A DNA stretch of 64,000 bases from DASYTH01 sp035942955 (GCF_035942955.1 NZ_DASZCQ010000336.1:6321-70320); one strand, 5' to 3'; shown: positions 41,713 to 50,823, counted from the stretch's first letter. The notes: generated from the sequence alone by a model not told the origin. Numbers and translations: made by a program.

Positions 41713-42858
41713 ATGAAACGACGGCCGATTGGCATCGTGCTCAACGGCGTGACCGGCCGGATGGGCTACCGCCAGCACCTGGTCCGGTCGCTGCTGGCCA
41801 TCCGGGCGGACGGCGGGCTGCGCCTGGCCGACGGCAGCCGGCTGTGGCCGGAGCCGGTGCTGGTCGGGCGCAACGAGGCCAAGCTCACCGAGATCGCCGA
41901 GCGGCACGGGCTGACCGACTGGACAACCGACCTGCACTCCGCGCTCGCCCGGGAGGACGTGGAGATCTACTTCGACGCGCAGACCACGCAGCGGCGGGAG
42001 AAGGCGATCGCGGCGGCCATCGAGGCCGGCAAGCACATCTACACCGAGAAGCCGCTGGCCGTCGACCTGGCCGGCGCGCTCGAGCTCACCCGGCTGGCCG
42101 CCGAGTCCGGTGTGAAGACCGGGGTGGTGGCCGACAAGCTGTTCCTACCCGGCCTGCGCAAGCTCAAGCGGCTGGTCGACGCCGGGTTCTTCGGCCGGAT
42201 CCTGTCCATCCGCGGCGAGTTCGGCTACTGGGTGTTCGAGGGCGACTGGCAGCCCGGCCAGCGGCCGTCCTGGAACTACCGGGCCGAGGACGGCGGCGGG
42301 ATCGTGGTCGACATGCTGCCGCACTGGCAGTACCTGCTGGAGAACCTGTTCGGCCCGGTGCGCACCGTGCAGTGCGTCGTGGCCACGCATATCGACCGGC
42401 GGTGGGACGAGAACTCCGAGCCGTACCAGGCGACCGCGGACGACGCCGCGTACGCGATCTTCGAGCTGGCCGGCGGGGTGATCGCTCAGATCAACTCGTC
42501 CTGGACGGTGCGGGTGTTCCGGGACGAGCTGGTCGAGTTCCAAGTGGACGGTACGGAGGGGTCGGCGGTGGCCGGGCTGCGCCGCTGCCGTATCCAGCAC
42601 CGGACGGCGACCCCGCGCTCGGTGTGGGATCCCGACCTGCCGAGCGCGGGGGATCCGCGCGGGGAGTGGTCGGAGGTGCCGGACAACCAGGAGTTCGACA
42701 ACGGCTTCCGGGCCCAGTGGGAGATGTTCCTGCGGCACGTGGTGGACGGCGAACCGTTCCACCTGGACTTCGCGGCCGGCGCCCGCGGGGTGCAGCTGGC
42801 CGAGCTGGGCCTGCGGTCGGCCCGCGAAGGCCGCCGACTTGACGTGCCGGAGCTGTGA
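41713..42858 (+). CDS. Gfo/Idh/MocA family oxidoreductase
   Basis: The 381-residue cytoplasmic protein is an NAD(P)-dependent sugar-type dehydrogenase. The nucleotide-binding start (IGIVLNGVTGRMGYRQHL) is followed by the family's EKPLA motif (HIYTEKPLAVD) and a C-terminal beta-sheet domain with GGGIVVDMLPHWQYLLENL, where DxxxHW holds the catalytic His. Family members oxidise or reduce carbohydrates, inositols or 1,5-anhydro sugars. The operon suggests it acts on the imported substrate, before or after the DUF993 and isomerase steps. Confidence 0.9.
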   Translation: MKRRPIGIVLNGVTGRMGYRQHLVRSLLAIRADGGLRLADGSRLWPEPVLVGRNEAKLTEIAERHGLTDWTTDLHSALAREDVEIYFDAQTTQRREKAIAAAIEAGKHIYTEKPLAVDLAGALELTRLAAESGVKTGVVADKLFLPGLRKLKRLVDAGFFGRILSIRGEFGYWVFEGDWQPGQRPSWNYRAEDGGGIVVDMLPHWQYLLENLFGPVRTVQCVVATHIDRRWDENSEPYQATADDAAYAIFELAGGVIAQINSSWTVRVFRDELVEFQVDGTEGSAVAGLRRCRIQHRTATPRSVWDPDLPSAGDPRGEWSEVPDNQEFDNGFRAQWEMFLRHVVDGEPFHLDFAAGARGVQLAELGLRSAREGRRLDVPEL

Positions 42859-42889
42859 CGGGGGTGGTTGGGGTGGATCGGTACCCAGC

Positions 42890-42927
42890 GCGGGCCTCCG
42901 GCATCCGACGGCGGGCCGGAGGTCCGC
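42890..42927 (+). terminator. Hairpin between oxidoreductase and DUF993 genes
   Basis: GCGGGCCTCCGGC and GCCGGAGGTCCGC form a 13-bp stem with one mismatch and a 12-base loop, in the 106-bp gap. It lies within an apparent operon, so it may attenuate rather than stop transcription. Confidence 0.6.
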
Positions 42928-42964
42928 CCGAGGAGCCGGCCGGCTGGAACGGAGGCCGTTCGGT

Positions 42965-44143
42965 ATGAGTGGTTTTTCTGGCCCGCACCCTGAATCCAAC
43001 ACGGTGACGTTACCCGGGGGGCGGCGACACCGGCTGCGCGGCGGGACTTCGTTCGAGGTGCCCCCCGACCCGCCGCGCAGCCGGATCGCGTTCGCGGCGG
43101 CGCACGTGGTGGCCGACCCGGCCGCGGAGAACCTGCCGGGCGCGCCCGCGGTGCTGGACTGGGACGCCACCCTGGCGTTCCGCCGGCACCTGTGGCGGCT
43201 CGGGCTCGGCGTGGCCGAGGCGATGGACACCGCCCAGCGCGGCATGGGGCTGGACTACCCGGCGGTCCGCGAGCTGATCCGCCGCTCGGCCGAACAGGCG
43301 CGGGCGGTGCGCGGACGCATCGTCGCCGGGGTGGCCACCGACCAGCTCCCGCCGGGACCGGTGACGCTGGCCCAGGTCGCCGACGCCTACCGCGAGCAGC
43401 TCGAGGACGTGCAGGCCGCCGGCGCCACACCGGTGATCATGTGCAGCCGGCAGCTCGCGGCCGCGGCCACCGGACCGGACGACTACCTCGCCGTGTACGC
43501 GGATCTGGTCGAGCGGGCGGACGGACCGGTGCTGCTGCACTGGCTCGGGCCGCAGTTCGACCCGGCGCTCGGCGGGTACTGGGGCTCGTCCGATGTGGAC
43601 AGCCAGGCGCACACCGTGCTGACGCTGATCAAGGAGCACGCCGACCGGATCGACGGGATCAAGCTGTCGCTGCTCGACGCCGCGTTCGAGATCGCCCTGC
43701 GCCGCCGGCTGCCGGCCGGGGTGCGGATGTACACCGGCGACGACTTCCACTATCCGGAGCTGATCGCCGGCGACGAGCACGGCTACTCCGACGCGCTGCT
43801 CGGCGTGTTCGCGGTGATCGCGCCGGCCGCCGCCGCCGCACTGTCCGCTTTGGACAGCGGAGACACGGACCGGTACCGGTCCATCATGGACGGCACCGTT
43901 CCGCTCGCCCGGCGCCTGTTCTGGCCGCCCACCCAGTACTACAAGACCGGCGTGGTGTTCCTGTCCTGGCTGGCCGGCCACCAGGACCACTTCGTGATGG
44001 TGGGCGGGCTGCAGTCCGCGCGCTCGGCGGCGCACTGTGCGCGGCTGCTCGAGCTGGCCGACGCCGCCGGCCTGCTGCCGGACGCCGAGCTGGCCGCGGC
44101 CCGCGCCAGGGCCTACTTCACCGTGGCCGGTGTGCCGCAGTGA
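42965..44143 (+). CDS. DUF993 family protein (dihydrodipicolinate synthase-like)
   Basis: The 392-residue protein matches the actinobacterial DUF993 family, predicted to have an aldolase-like TIM barrel: FAAAHVVADP near the start, LDWDATLAFRRHLWRLGLGV, AGATPVIMCSRQLAA, HWLGPQFDPALGGYWGS and DGIKLSLLDAAFEIALRRRL. The Lys in GIKLS is a candidate Schiff-base residue. No reaction is established to my knowledge. The ATG at 42965 is preceded by GGAGG at 12 bases. It overlaps the isomerase start, and with the oxidoreductase forms a three-enzyme set. Confidence 0.85.
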   Translation: MSGFSGPHPESNTVTLPGGRRHRLRGGTSFEVPPDPPRSRIAFAAAHVVADPAAENLPGAPAVLDWDATLAFRRHLWRLGLGVAEAMDTAQRGMGLDYPAVRELIRRSAEQARAVRGRIVAGVATDQLPPGPVTLAQVADAYREQLEDVQAAGATPVIMCSRQLAAAATGPDDYLAVYADLVERADGPVLLHWLGPQFDPALGGYWGSSDVDSQAHTVLTLIKEHADRIDGIKLSLLDAAFEIALRRRLPAGVRMYTGDDFHYPELIAGDEHGYSDALLGVFAVIAPAAAAALSALDSGDTDRYRSIMDGTVPLARRLFWPPTQYYKTGVVFLSWLAGHQDHFVMVGGLQSARSAAHCARLLELADAAGLLPDAELAAARARAYFTVAGVPQ

Positions 44144-44949
44144 CGGGGCTGGACCGGTTCTCGTTCAACCAGGCGACCGCGAACAACTGGCCGCTGGCCG
44201 ACATGGTCGCCGGCTGCGCGGCGGCCGGGGTGCCCGCGGTCGGGCTGTGGCGGGCGCCGGTCGCCGAGTACGGGCTGGGCAGGGCGGCCAAGCTGGTGCG
44301 CGACGCCGGCCTGTCGGTCAGCACGCTGTGCCGCGGCGGGTTCTTCTGCGACGACGACTGGCTGGCCGACAACCGGCGGGCCATCGACGAGGCCGCCACC
44401 CTCGGCGCGCCGGTGCTGGTGCTGGTGCCCGGCGGCATCGGCGACCGCACGCTGGACGCCGCCCGCGCGCACGTGGCCGACGCCATCGCCGCCCTCGTGC
44501 CGCACGCCGAGGACGCCGGCGTGCGGCTGGCCATCGAGCCGATGCACCCGATGTACTGTGCCGACCGCGGTGTCGTGTCTACTCTGGACGGTGCGCTCGA
44601 GCTGGCCGCGCCGTTCCCCGCGGACACGGTCGGCGTCGTCGTGGACACCTACCACCTCTGGTGGGACGAACGGATCTGGGACCGGATCGCGCTGGCCGGC
44701 GCGGCCGGGCGCATCGCGAGCTACCAGGTCGCCGACTGGATCACCCCGCTGCCCGCCGGCGTGCTGCTCGGCCGCGGCCTGCCCGGCGCCGGCTGCGTCG
44801 AGACCGCCCGGTTCACCGGCGCGGTCGACGCCGCCGGCTACACCGGCCCGATCGAGGTCGAGGTGTTCAACGCCGACCTGTGGGCCCGACCCGGCCCCGA
44901 CATCCTGCGCGACACCATCGCCGCCTACCTCGAGCACGTGGTCGGGTAG
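44140..44949 (+). CDS. TIM-barrel sugar phosphate isomerase/epimerase
   Basis: The 269-residue protein belongs to the AP endonuclease 2-like xylose isomerase superfamily: VPAVGLWRAPVAEYGLG, PVLVLVPGG, RLAIEPMHPMYCADRG (Glu metal ligand), VGVVVDTYHLWWD (Asp-His ligands) and PIEVEVFNADLW (terminal Glu). It binds a divalent metal and probably isomerises or beta-eliminates the oxidised sugar from the upstream steps. The GTG start overlaps the DUF993 stop (GTGA). It is the last gene of the operon, three bases from a convergent lipoprotein gene. Confidence 0.88.
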   Translation: MTGLDRFSFNQATANNWPLADMVAGCAAAGVPAVGLWRAPVAEYGLGRAAKLVRDAGLSVSTLCRGGFFCDDDWLADNRRAIDEAATLGAPVLVLVPGGIGDRTLDAARAHVADAIAALVPHAEDAGVRLAIEPMHPMYCADRGVVSTLDGALELAAPFPADTVGVVVDTYHLWWDERIWDRIALAGAAGRIASYQVADWITPLPAGVLLGRGLPGAGCVETARFTGAVDAAGYTGPIEVEVFNADLWARPGPDILRDTIAAYLEHVVG

Positions 44950-44952
44950 GAG

Positions 44953-45387
44953 TCAGCTCTCACAGCCGACACCATCCTTGTCGCGGTCGAATCCGTGCGG
45001 ATCCCGGCCGGTCACCTCGAAATTGCTGTACGAGATCTCCGGGCAGTCCAAATCCGGTGGTGGCGAGGGAATGCACACGGTCGGATATGAGGGGTCACAG
45101 TTCTTCTCGGGCGCGGGCGGCGGTTTCGGCGCCGGGGGTGGCTTAGGCGCCGGGGGTGGCTTCGGCGCGGGCGGCGGTGCCGGCGGCGGTGCCGGCGGTG
45201 TGGTCGTCGTCGTTGTGGGCACAGGAGTTGTGGTCGGTGGCGGGGTCGTGCTCCTCGTGGTGGCCGGCGGCGCGATGCTCAGCGGGGATTGCGGCGGCGC
45301 GGGCGGATTCGATCCACACGCGTTCAGTACGAATATCAGCATCGCTCCGCCGGCCAGCGCACGGCGAGATCTGTCTCCACCATCCAT
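44953..45387 (-). CDS. Excalibur-domain lipoprotein with Pro-rich stalk
   Basis: The 144-residue protein has a lipobox (FVLNAC), a low-complexity Thr/Pro stalk with three PKPPPA units, and a C-terminal excalibur calcium-binding motif (DPHGFDRDKDGVGCE). Such proteins are surface-exposed, the stalk spanning the cell wall. The ATG at 45387 was chosen because AGGAG is ten bases upstream; a GTG at 45396 would have none. No partner is evident. Confidence 0.85.
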   Translation of the reverse strand: MDGGDRSRRALAGGAMLIFVLNACGSNPPAPPQSPLSIAPPATTRSTTPPPTTTPVPTTTTTTPPAPPPAPPPAPKPPPAPKPPPAPKPPPAPEKNCDPSYPTVCIPSPPPDLDCPEISYSNFEVTGRDPHGFDRDKDGVGCES

Positions 45388-45474
45388 TGTGGGCACGCTC
45401 CTGAGTCACTCGACGATGAACTCCGCATCGCCGGGTGTGGAGGTGCCGTTACAAATTCCGGATGGCAAGTTGCG

Positions 45475-46137
45475 TCAGGGGTAGATGATGCCCGGGATGA
45501 GCCCGGCCCTGGTGAAGCGGTTGCCGATGGTGCCGACGGCCACGCCGTAGGCGGAGCCCATCGCCTCGATGGTCTCGTCGCCGGTGCCGATCGACAGCGC
45601 GACGTGGTTGTACTGGGTGTTGTTGTGGCCGGCCGCACGGAACAGCAGCGCGCCGCGGATGCCGCTCGCCTCGGCGACGCTCAGCTCGAGCCCGGCCGCG
45701 GCGACGGCGTCGATCTGGCTGACCGAGTAGTCCGGGAAGGACACCCCGAGCTGGGCGCAGCTCCACGAGATCAGCTCGGCGCAGTCGAACTCGTCCTCGG
45801 TCGGGTCGCTCTCGTCGGCGTTGGCGCCGAACACGTAGCGGTCGTTGACCTGCTTGAGCGCGATGTCGATGAGCGCGTCGGCGGTGGGGCCCTCGGACGG
45901 GTCGTGCGCGGTCGGATCCTCCGCCGGCGTTGAGAACAACGCGCCCCAGGTCTCGGTGTCCACCGAGCCGGTGATGGGTAACCCGTAGGCGGCCTGGAAG
46001 GCCTGGACCGCCTCCACCGTCTTGCGGCCGTAGTCGCCGTCCGACCCGCCGGCCGAGTAGCCGAGCTCGGTCAGCCGCTCCTGCACCGTGCGCACGTCGT
46101 CGCTGTTGTCGCCGCGTTGAAGAAGAACCTCCGACAT
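45475..46137 (-). CDS. Peptidoglycan-binding plus NlpC/P60-like peptidase protein
   Basis: The 220-residue protein has an N-terminal PG_binding_1 domain (about 1-65: VRTVQERLTELGYSAGG, GDYGRKTVEAVQAFQAAYGL). A cysteine peptidase-like domain follows (about 85-220), with Cys in EFDCAELISWSCAQLG, His in YNHVALSIG and a downstream AYGVAVGTI. This is the NlpC/P60 layout, with Glu-Asp around the Cys. No signal peptide is visible at ATG 46137, so it may be released by another route, or a longer start would be needed. It is divergent from livK. Confidence 0.82.
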   Translation of the reverse strand: MSEVLLQRGDNSDDVRTVQERLTELGYSAGGSDGDYGRKTVEAVQAFQAAYGLPITGSVDTETWGALFSTPAEDPTAHDPSEGPTADALIDIALKQVNDRYVFGANADESDPTEDEFDCAELISWSCAQLGVSFPDYSVSQIDAVAAAGLELSVAEASGIRGALLFRAAGHNNTQYNHVALSIGTGDETIEAMGSAYGVAVGTIGNRFTRAGLIPGIIYP

Positions 46138-46300
46138 CGTGCCTTTCCTCTCTCCCGATCCCGATCTCGGCACAACATGCGCCGCACCGGGCCGCGGCGG
46201 AATGTCCGAGCGAACGGCCGATCGGGCAGCCCTCACAAGCTGGCGGCGCGGTAGCGCTACCAATAGGGTTCGGTCACCCGGAGCGAGGGAGGCGGACGCG

Positions 46301-47521
46301 ATGAACGATCGGCGGTTTTCCCGGCGAGGTGCCCTTGGCCTGCTCGGCGCCGCCGGGGCGGCGGTGGCACTGCCGGGTTGCGGCAGCAGCGTCGGCGGCG
46401 GCTCGGGCGACGGTGGTGGTGGTGGAGGCGGCGGCTCGGTCAAGATCGGGTTGATCATTCCGCAGGCCGGGGTGTACGCGCCCGTGGGCGCCGACCTGAA
46501 GCGCGGCTGGGACCTGTGGCTTGAGCGCAACGGCGGCAAGCTCGGCGACCACCCGGTGTCCACTGTGGTCGGTGACGAGGGGGAGTCGCCGCAGACCGGG
46601 GTGCCGGCGGTGCAGAAGCTGATCCAGAACGACCGGTGCGACATCCTGGTGGGCGTCGTCAGCTCGTCGACCGCGCTCGGGGTGCGGGACATGGTCATCG
46701 AGTCGAAGAAGCTGCTGCTGATCAGCAACGCCGGGGCCGTCGACATCACCGGCAAGGCGGCCTCGCCGTACCTGTGGCGCACCTCGTTCACCAACAACCA
46801 GGTGTCCGCGGCCATGGGCAGGCACCTGGCGAGCCAGGGGTTCAAGGACGCGGTGTACACGATCGCGCCCGACTACGCCGCCGGGGCCGAATCGCTTGCC
46901 GCCTTCGCCAAGGCGTTCCAGGCCGGTGGCGGCACCATCGCCGGCTCGGCCAAGCCGCCGTTCGGCAAGACCCAGGACTACCAGCCGTTCCTGTCGGCCA
47001 TCCGCGCATCGGGCGCCAAGGCCACGTTCTGCTTCTTCGCCGGCGCCGAAGCCGTCGCGTTCGTCAAGCAGTACAGCCAGTTCGGGCTGGCCGGCGCGAT
47101 CCCCTTGTACGGCACCGGCTTCCTCACCGAGGGCGGCGTGCTGCCGGCGCAGGGGGACGCCGCGCTTGGCGTGCAGACCACGCTGCACTACTCCAGCGAG
47201 CTGGACAACCAGGCCAACAAGGACTTCGTCGCGGCCTACCAGGCCAGGTACAACGAGGCGCCGACCTGCTACGCGGTTCAGACCTGGGACGCGGCCCTCG
47301 TGCTCAACCGGGCGCTGAAGTCCGCGGGCGGGCTGGACGGCGACAGCGTGTCGAAGGCGCTCGGCTCGGTGGGCACGATCGACGACAGCCCGCGCGGCCC
47401 GTGGAGCTTCGACGGCCAGTCGCCGAAGCAGAAGTTCTACCTGCGCAAGGTGGACAAGCGCGACGGACGCTACGTCAACACCGTGCTCGCCGACCTCGGC
47501 GAGCTGGCGAGGGACGCGTGA
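46301..47521 (+). CDS. Branched-chain amino acid-type ABC substrate-binding protein
   Basis: The 406-residue protein has a twin-arginine-like lipoprotein signal (SRRGALGLLGAAGAA, lipobox LPGC), a Gly-rich linker, and a type I periplasmic-binding fold: VKIGLIIPQAGVYAPVGADL, VVGDEGESPQTGVPAVQKL, TSFTNNQVSAAMGRHLA and TTLHYSSELDNQANKDFVAA. Members near box genes bind benzoate or related aromatic acids rather than amino acids, so benzoate uptake is inferred. The ATG at 46301 has a GGAGG site. The permease follows four bases after the stop. Confidence 0.9.
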   Translation: MNDRRFSRRGALGLLGAAGAAVALPGCGSSVGGGSGDGGGGGGGGSVKIGLIIPQAGVYAPVGADLKRGWDLWLERNGGKLGDHPVSTVVGDEGESPQTGVPAVQKLIQNDRCDILVGVVSSSTALGVRDMVIESKKLLLISNAGAVDITGKAASPYLWRTSFTNNQVSAAMGRHLASQGFKDAVYTIAPDYAAGAESLAAFAKAFQAGGGTIAGSAKPPFGKTQDYQPFLSAIRASGAKATFCFFAGAEAVAFVKQYSQFGLAGAIPLYGTGFLTEGGVLPAQGDAALGVQTTLHYSSELDNQANKDFVAAYQARYNEAPTCYAVQTWDAALVLNRALKSAGGLDGDSVSKALGSVGTIDDSPRGPWSFDGQSPKQKFYLRKVDKRDGRYVNTVLADLGELARDA

Positions 47522-47525
47522 GCCG

Positions 47526-48410
47526 GTGCTGTCCTGGTTGGACGCGAACCTGGTGAGCATCCTCAACGGGGTGGCCATCGGGTTTCTGCTGTTCATTCTG
47601 GCCATCGGGCTGTCGTTGATCTTCGGCATGATGGACGTGCTGAACCTGGCGCACGGGGCGCTGTTCCTGCTCGGCGCGTACCTGGCGTGGGCGATCGCCG
47701 GCGGCGACCCGAGCTGGGGCGGCTTCCTGCTCGCGATCGCGGTGGCGGCGCTGGTCGGGCTGGCGTCCGGCGGTGTGCTTGCCGTCGCCGTCGAACCGCT
47801 TCGACGCCGTGGTCACCTCGATCAGGCGCTGCTCACGCTGGGCGTGGCGCTGGTGGCGGCCGAGCTGCTCGCCCTGCTCTTCGGCCGGGACGTGCGCGGG
47901 ATCGATCCGCCGCCCGGGCTGGACCGCGGCGTCGTGGTGCTGGGGGATCAGTACCCGGTGTACCGGCTGGCGCTGATCGGCGTGGGGCTGGTGCTTGCGG
48001 TGGTGGCGCACCTGGTGGTGGAGCGGACCACGGTCGGGTCGCTGATCCGCGCGACGGTGGCGGACCGGGACATGGTGTCGGCGATCGGGGTTGCGCAGCA
48101 TCGGGTGCGGTTCGCGGTGCTGGGACTGGGCTCGCTGATGGCCGCGGTGGCCGGGGTCCTCGGCGGGCCGATCTACGGCGCAAGGCCGGGGCTGGACGCC
48201 ACGGTGCTGATCCTGGCGTTGGTGGTGGTGGTGATCGGTGGGTTGGGGTCGGTGCGGGGTGCGTTGGTGGCGGCGTTGCTGATCGGGCAGATCGAGTCGC
48301 TCGGCCGGGCGGTGCTGGCCGATGCGGCGTCGTTCATCCTGTTCGGCGCGTTGGCGATCGTGCTCATCCTGTGGCCGCAGGGGTTGTTCGCCCGCCAGGG
48401 AGCGCGGTGA
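47526..48410 (+). CDS. LivH-type ABC permease
   Basis: The 294-residue inner membrane protein matches LivH: NGVAIGFLLFILAIGLSLIF, MMDVLNLAHGALFLLGAY, and the conserved LTLGVALVAAELLALLFG. It pairs with the LivM-type protein to form the channel. GTG 47526 begins four bases after the binding protein gene. The region 47789-47806 carries a near-perfect palindrome found twice elsewhere in the window. The stop shares one base with the next gene (TGATG). Confidence 0.93.
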   Translation: MLSWLDANLVSILNGVAIGFLLFILAIGLSLIFGMMDVLNLAHGALFLLGAYLAWAIAGGDPSWGGFLLAIAVAALVGLASGGVLAVAVEPLRRRGHLDQALLTLGVALVAAELLALLFGRDVRGIDPPPGLDRGVVVLGDQYPVYRLALIGVGLVLAVVAHLVVERTTVGSLIRATVADRDMVSAIGVAQHRVRFAVLGLGSLMAAVAGVLGGPIYGARPGLDATVLILALVVVVIGGLGSVRGALVAALLIGQIESLGRAVLADAASFILFGALAIVLILWPQGLFARQGAR

Positions 48411-49324
48411 TGAAGGGCTGGTCGGCGGGCGCACCGGCCGTGGTGCTGCTCGCGGCCGCGCCGCTGTTCCTTGCGCCGTACGCGACCACGACGTTGACCC
48501 GGATGCTGGTGTTCGCGTTGCTGGTGGCCAGCCTGGACCTGCTGGTCGGGTTCGCCGGGCTGCCGTCGCTGGGGCACGCCGCCTACTTCGGCGTCGGGGC
48601 CTACGCCGCCGCCTGGTTCACCAAGAACGTCACGACCACCGGGCCGGTGCCGCTCGTGGCGTTGGCGGCGGGGGCGGTCGCCGCGGCGGCCACCGGGTGG
48701 GTGGCGGTGCGCACCCACGGGGTGTTCTTCCTGATGCTGACGTTGGCGATCGGCGAGATCGTGGCGCAGGCCGCGGAAACCTGGGAGTCGGTGACCGGCG
48801 GCTCCAACGGGTTGTACGGCGTGCCGGCCACCCGAATCGGCGGCGCACCGTTGGACGTCGCCGGCGTGTACTGGTACGTGCTCGCCGCGTTCCTGCTGGG
48901 ATTCGTGGCGCTGTGGCTGGTGTCGCGGTCACCGTTCGGAGCGGCGCTGCGCGGGATCCGGGACAACGAGCCGCGGATGCGCGCCCTCGGGTATGCGACG
49001 CGGTGGTACAAGTACGCGGCGTTCGTGATCGCCGGTGGGATGGCCGGGATGGCCGGGGGTCTGCTTGCCGCCCAGCAGCGGCTGGTCACCCCGGCCGACC
49101 TGGGATTCACCACGGCGGCGTTGGCCTTGCTCGCGGTGATCATCGGCGGGGCGGGCAGCCTGTGGGGTCCGTGTCTCGGCGCTGCGCTGGTGATCGTGGT
49201 GCGCGACGTGGTCGGCCCGGACATCGACGGCCACGGCCCGCTGCTGCTCGGCCTGGTGTTCATCCTGGTGGTGTACCTGCTTCCGCGGGGTGCGGCCGGA
49301 ATCCGCGTGGGAGTGCGGCGATGA
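48410..49324 (+). CDS. LivM-type ABC permease
   Basis: The 304-residue inner membrane protein matches LivM: LLVGFAGLPSLGHAAYFGVG, GVFFLMLTLAIGEIV, and the cytoplasmic GIRDNEPRMRALGYATRWYK loop. It ends with VVYLLPRGAAG and a C-terminal RRGVRR-like basic tail. It forms the heterodimeric pore with LivH. ATG 48410 shares one base with the previous stop, and the stop overlaps the next start (ATGA). Confidence 0.93.
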   Translation: MKGWSAGAPAVVLLAAAPLFLAPYATTTLTRMLVFALLVASLDLLVGFAGLPSLGHAAYFGVGAYAAAWFTKNVTTTGPVPLVALAAGAVAAAATGWVAVRTHGVFFLMLTLAIGEIVAQAAETWESVTGGSNGLYGVPATRIGGAPLDVAGVYWYVLAAFLLGFVALWLVSRSPFGAALRGIRDNEPRMRALGYATRWYKYAAFVIAGGMAGMAGGLLAAQQRLVTPADLGFTTAALALLAVIIGGAGSLWGPCLGAALVIVVRDVVGPDIDGHGPLLLGLVFILVVYLLPRGAAGIRVGVRR

Positions 49325-50073
49325 CCCCTGCGCTGGCCTGTCACGCGGTGACCAGGACGTTCGGCGCGCTGCGGGCGGTGGATGCCGTCGACCTGGCGGT
49401 CCGGCCGGGGGCGCGGCACGCGTTGATCGGGCCGAACGGGGCGGGCAAGACCACGCTGTTCCGGCTGATCACCGGGCTGCTGCGGGTCTCGGACGGGCAG
49501 GTGGAGCTGGGCGGGCGCGACATCACCCGGCTGTCGGAGGTGCGCAGGGCCCGGCTGGGCATCGGCCAGACCCTGCAGCACGCCAGCCTGTTCGGCTCCA
49601 TGACCGCCGCGGAGAACGTCGCGCTGGCGGTCCGCCGGCAGGGCACGGTTTCGCCGGTTCCCCGGCGGGAGCGCGCAACCTGGGCCAGGGTCGACGAGTT
49701 GCTGGCTCTGGTCGGGCTGGCCGATCGCGGTGGGGCCGCCGCGGCCCGGCTGTCCCACGGCGAGCGCAAGCAGCTGGAGGTGGCGCTGGCGCTGGCCTGC
49801 CGGCCGAGCGTGCTGCTGATGGACGAACCGGCCGCGGGCATGTCCACCGCCGAGCGCGCCCGGCTGGTCGACCTGATGCGCGGGCTGCCCGAGTCGGTCA
49901 CCGTGCTGTTCGTCGAGCACGACCTCGACCTGGTGTTCGACCTGGCCACCGGGGTCACCGTGCTCAGCCTGGGGCGGGTGCTGCTCACCGGCACCCCGGA
50001 CCAGGTCCGGGCCAGCACCGAGGTCCGCGAGGCCTACCTCGGCGCCGCGCGCGACGAGCCACTGTGGAGGTGA
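49321..50073 (+). CDS. LivG-type ABC ATPase
   Basis: The 250-residue ATPase has Walker A GPNGAGKTT, Q-loop GQTLQHASLF (Leu replaces the usual Phe), signature LSHGERKQLE, Walker B LLMDEPAAGMS and an H-loop VLFVEHDLDL. It is one of two ATPases that power the LivHM channel. The LSHGERK signature is characteristic of LivG rather than LivF. Translation is coupled to livM. Confidence 0.93.
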   Translation: MTPALACHAVTRTFGALRAVDAVDLAVRPGARHALIGPNGAGKTTLFRLITGLLRVSDGQVELGGRDITRLSEVRRARLGIGQTLQHASLFGSMTAAENVALAVRRQGTVSPVPRRERATWARVDELLALVGLADRGGAAAARLSHGERKQLEVALALACRPSVLLMDEPAAGMSTAERARLVDLMRGLPESVTVLFVEHDLDLVFDLATGVTVLSLGRVLLTGTPDQVRASTEVREAYLGAARDEPLWR

Positions 50074-50080
50074 TCGGCGG

Positions 50081-50782
50081 ATGTTCCTGGAGGTGACCGA
50101 CCTCGCCGCGGGCTACGCGGGCAGCACCGTGATCCGGGACGTGAGCTTCGGGTTGGAGCGCGGCACCACGCTCGGCCTGCTCGGCCGCAACGGCGTCGGC
50201 AAGTCCACCCTGATCATGACCCTGATGGGCCTCGTGCCACCCGGCGCCGGGTCGATCACGCTCGACGGCGCCCCACTCGCCGGCCGCCGGCCCGACCAGA
50301 TCGCCCGCGCCGGTGTCGCGCTCGTCCCACAGGGCCGCCGGATCTGGCCGCCGCTCACCGTGCGCGAGCATCTCGCCCTTGCCGCCCGCCGGCTCCCGGA
50401 CCGTCCCGTGTGGACGATTGAGCGGATCCGGGAGCTGCTGCCCCGGCTGGGCGAGCGGTGGCGGCACCCGGCCGGCCGGCTGTCCGGCGGCGAGCAGCAG
50501 ATGCTGGCCATCGCGCGCGCCCTGCTCACCAACCCCACGCTGATGCTGATGGACGAGCCATCCGAGGGGCTCGCACCGTCCATTGTGGAGCAGGTGGCCG
50601 CGACGATCCACACGATGGCCGCGGAGGGCGTGGCGGTGCTGCTCGTCGAGCAGGACCTGCACCTGGCCTTCGAGGTATGCGACGAGATCGCCGTGCTCGG
50701 CAGGGGAACCATCGTGCACCGGGCCGGCACCGAGGACTTCCGCCGGGACGAGGCGACCGCGCACCGGCTGCTCGGGGTCTGA
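50081..50782 (+). CDS. LivF-type ABC ATPase
   Basis: The 233-residue ATPase has Walker A GRNGVGKST, Q-loop VPQGRRIWPPLTV, signature LSGGEQQML, Walker B LLMDEPSEGLAP and an H-loop LLVEQDLHLA. It pairs with LivG. The signature GRRIWPxLTVxEHL is typical of LivF. It ends the transporter part of the cluster; the box catabolic genes follow after a 49-bp AT-rich gap with its own promoter-like sequence. Confidence 0.93.
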   Translation: MFLEVTDLAAGYAGSTVIRDVSFGLERGTTLGLLGRNGVGKSTLIMTLMGLVPPGAGSITLDGAPLAGRRPDQIARAGVALVPQGRRIWPPLTVREHLALAARRLPDRPVWTIERIRELLPRLGERWRHPAGRLSGGEQQMLAIARALLTNPTLMLMDEPSEGLAPSIVEQVAATIHTMAAEGVAVLLVEQDLHLAFEVCDEIAVLGRGTIVHRAGTEDFRRDEATAHRLLGV

Positions 50783-50784
50783 TC

Positions 50785-50823
50785 CTCTACATAACGTTGA
50801 CGAATAGGTGTAAACATGTAGAG
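50785..50823 (+). promoter_or_regulatory. Inverted repeat and probable boxC promoter
   Basis: CTCTACAT and ATGTAGAG (perfect 8-bp arms, 23 bases apart) flank TTGACG at 50797, a -35-like hexamer. TAGAGA at 50819 is a weak -10, 16 bases on. A start just before GTG 50832 would give a leaderless or nearly leaderless boxC mRNA. The gap is much more AT-rich than its surroundings. Confidence 0.6.

Noticed and set aside
45156..45484. Gly/Val-rich plus-strand ORF opposite the excalibur lipoprotein
   Set aside because: It is the antisense translation of the Pro-rich stalk; the minus-strand protein has a lipobox and a complete excalibur motif.
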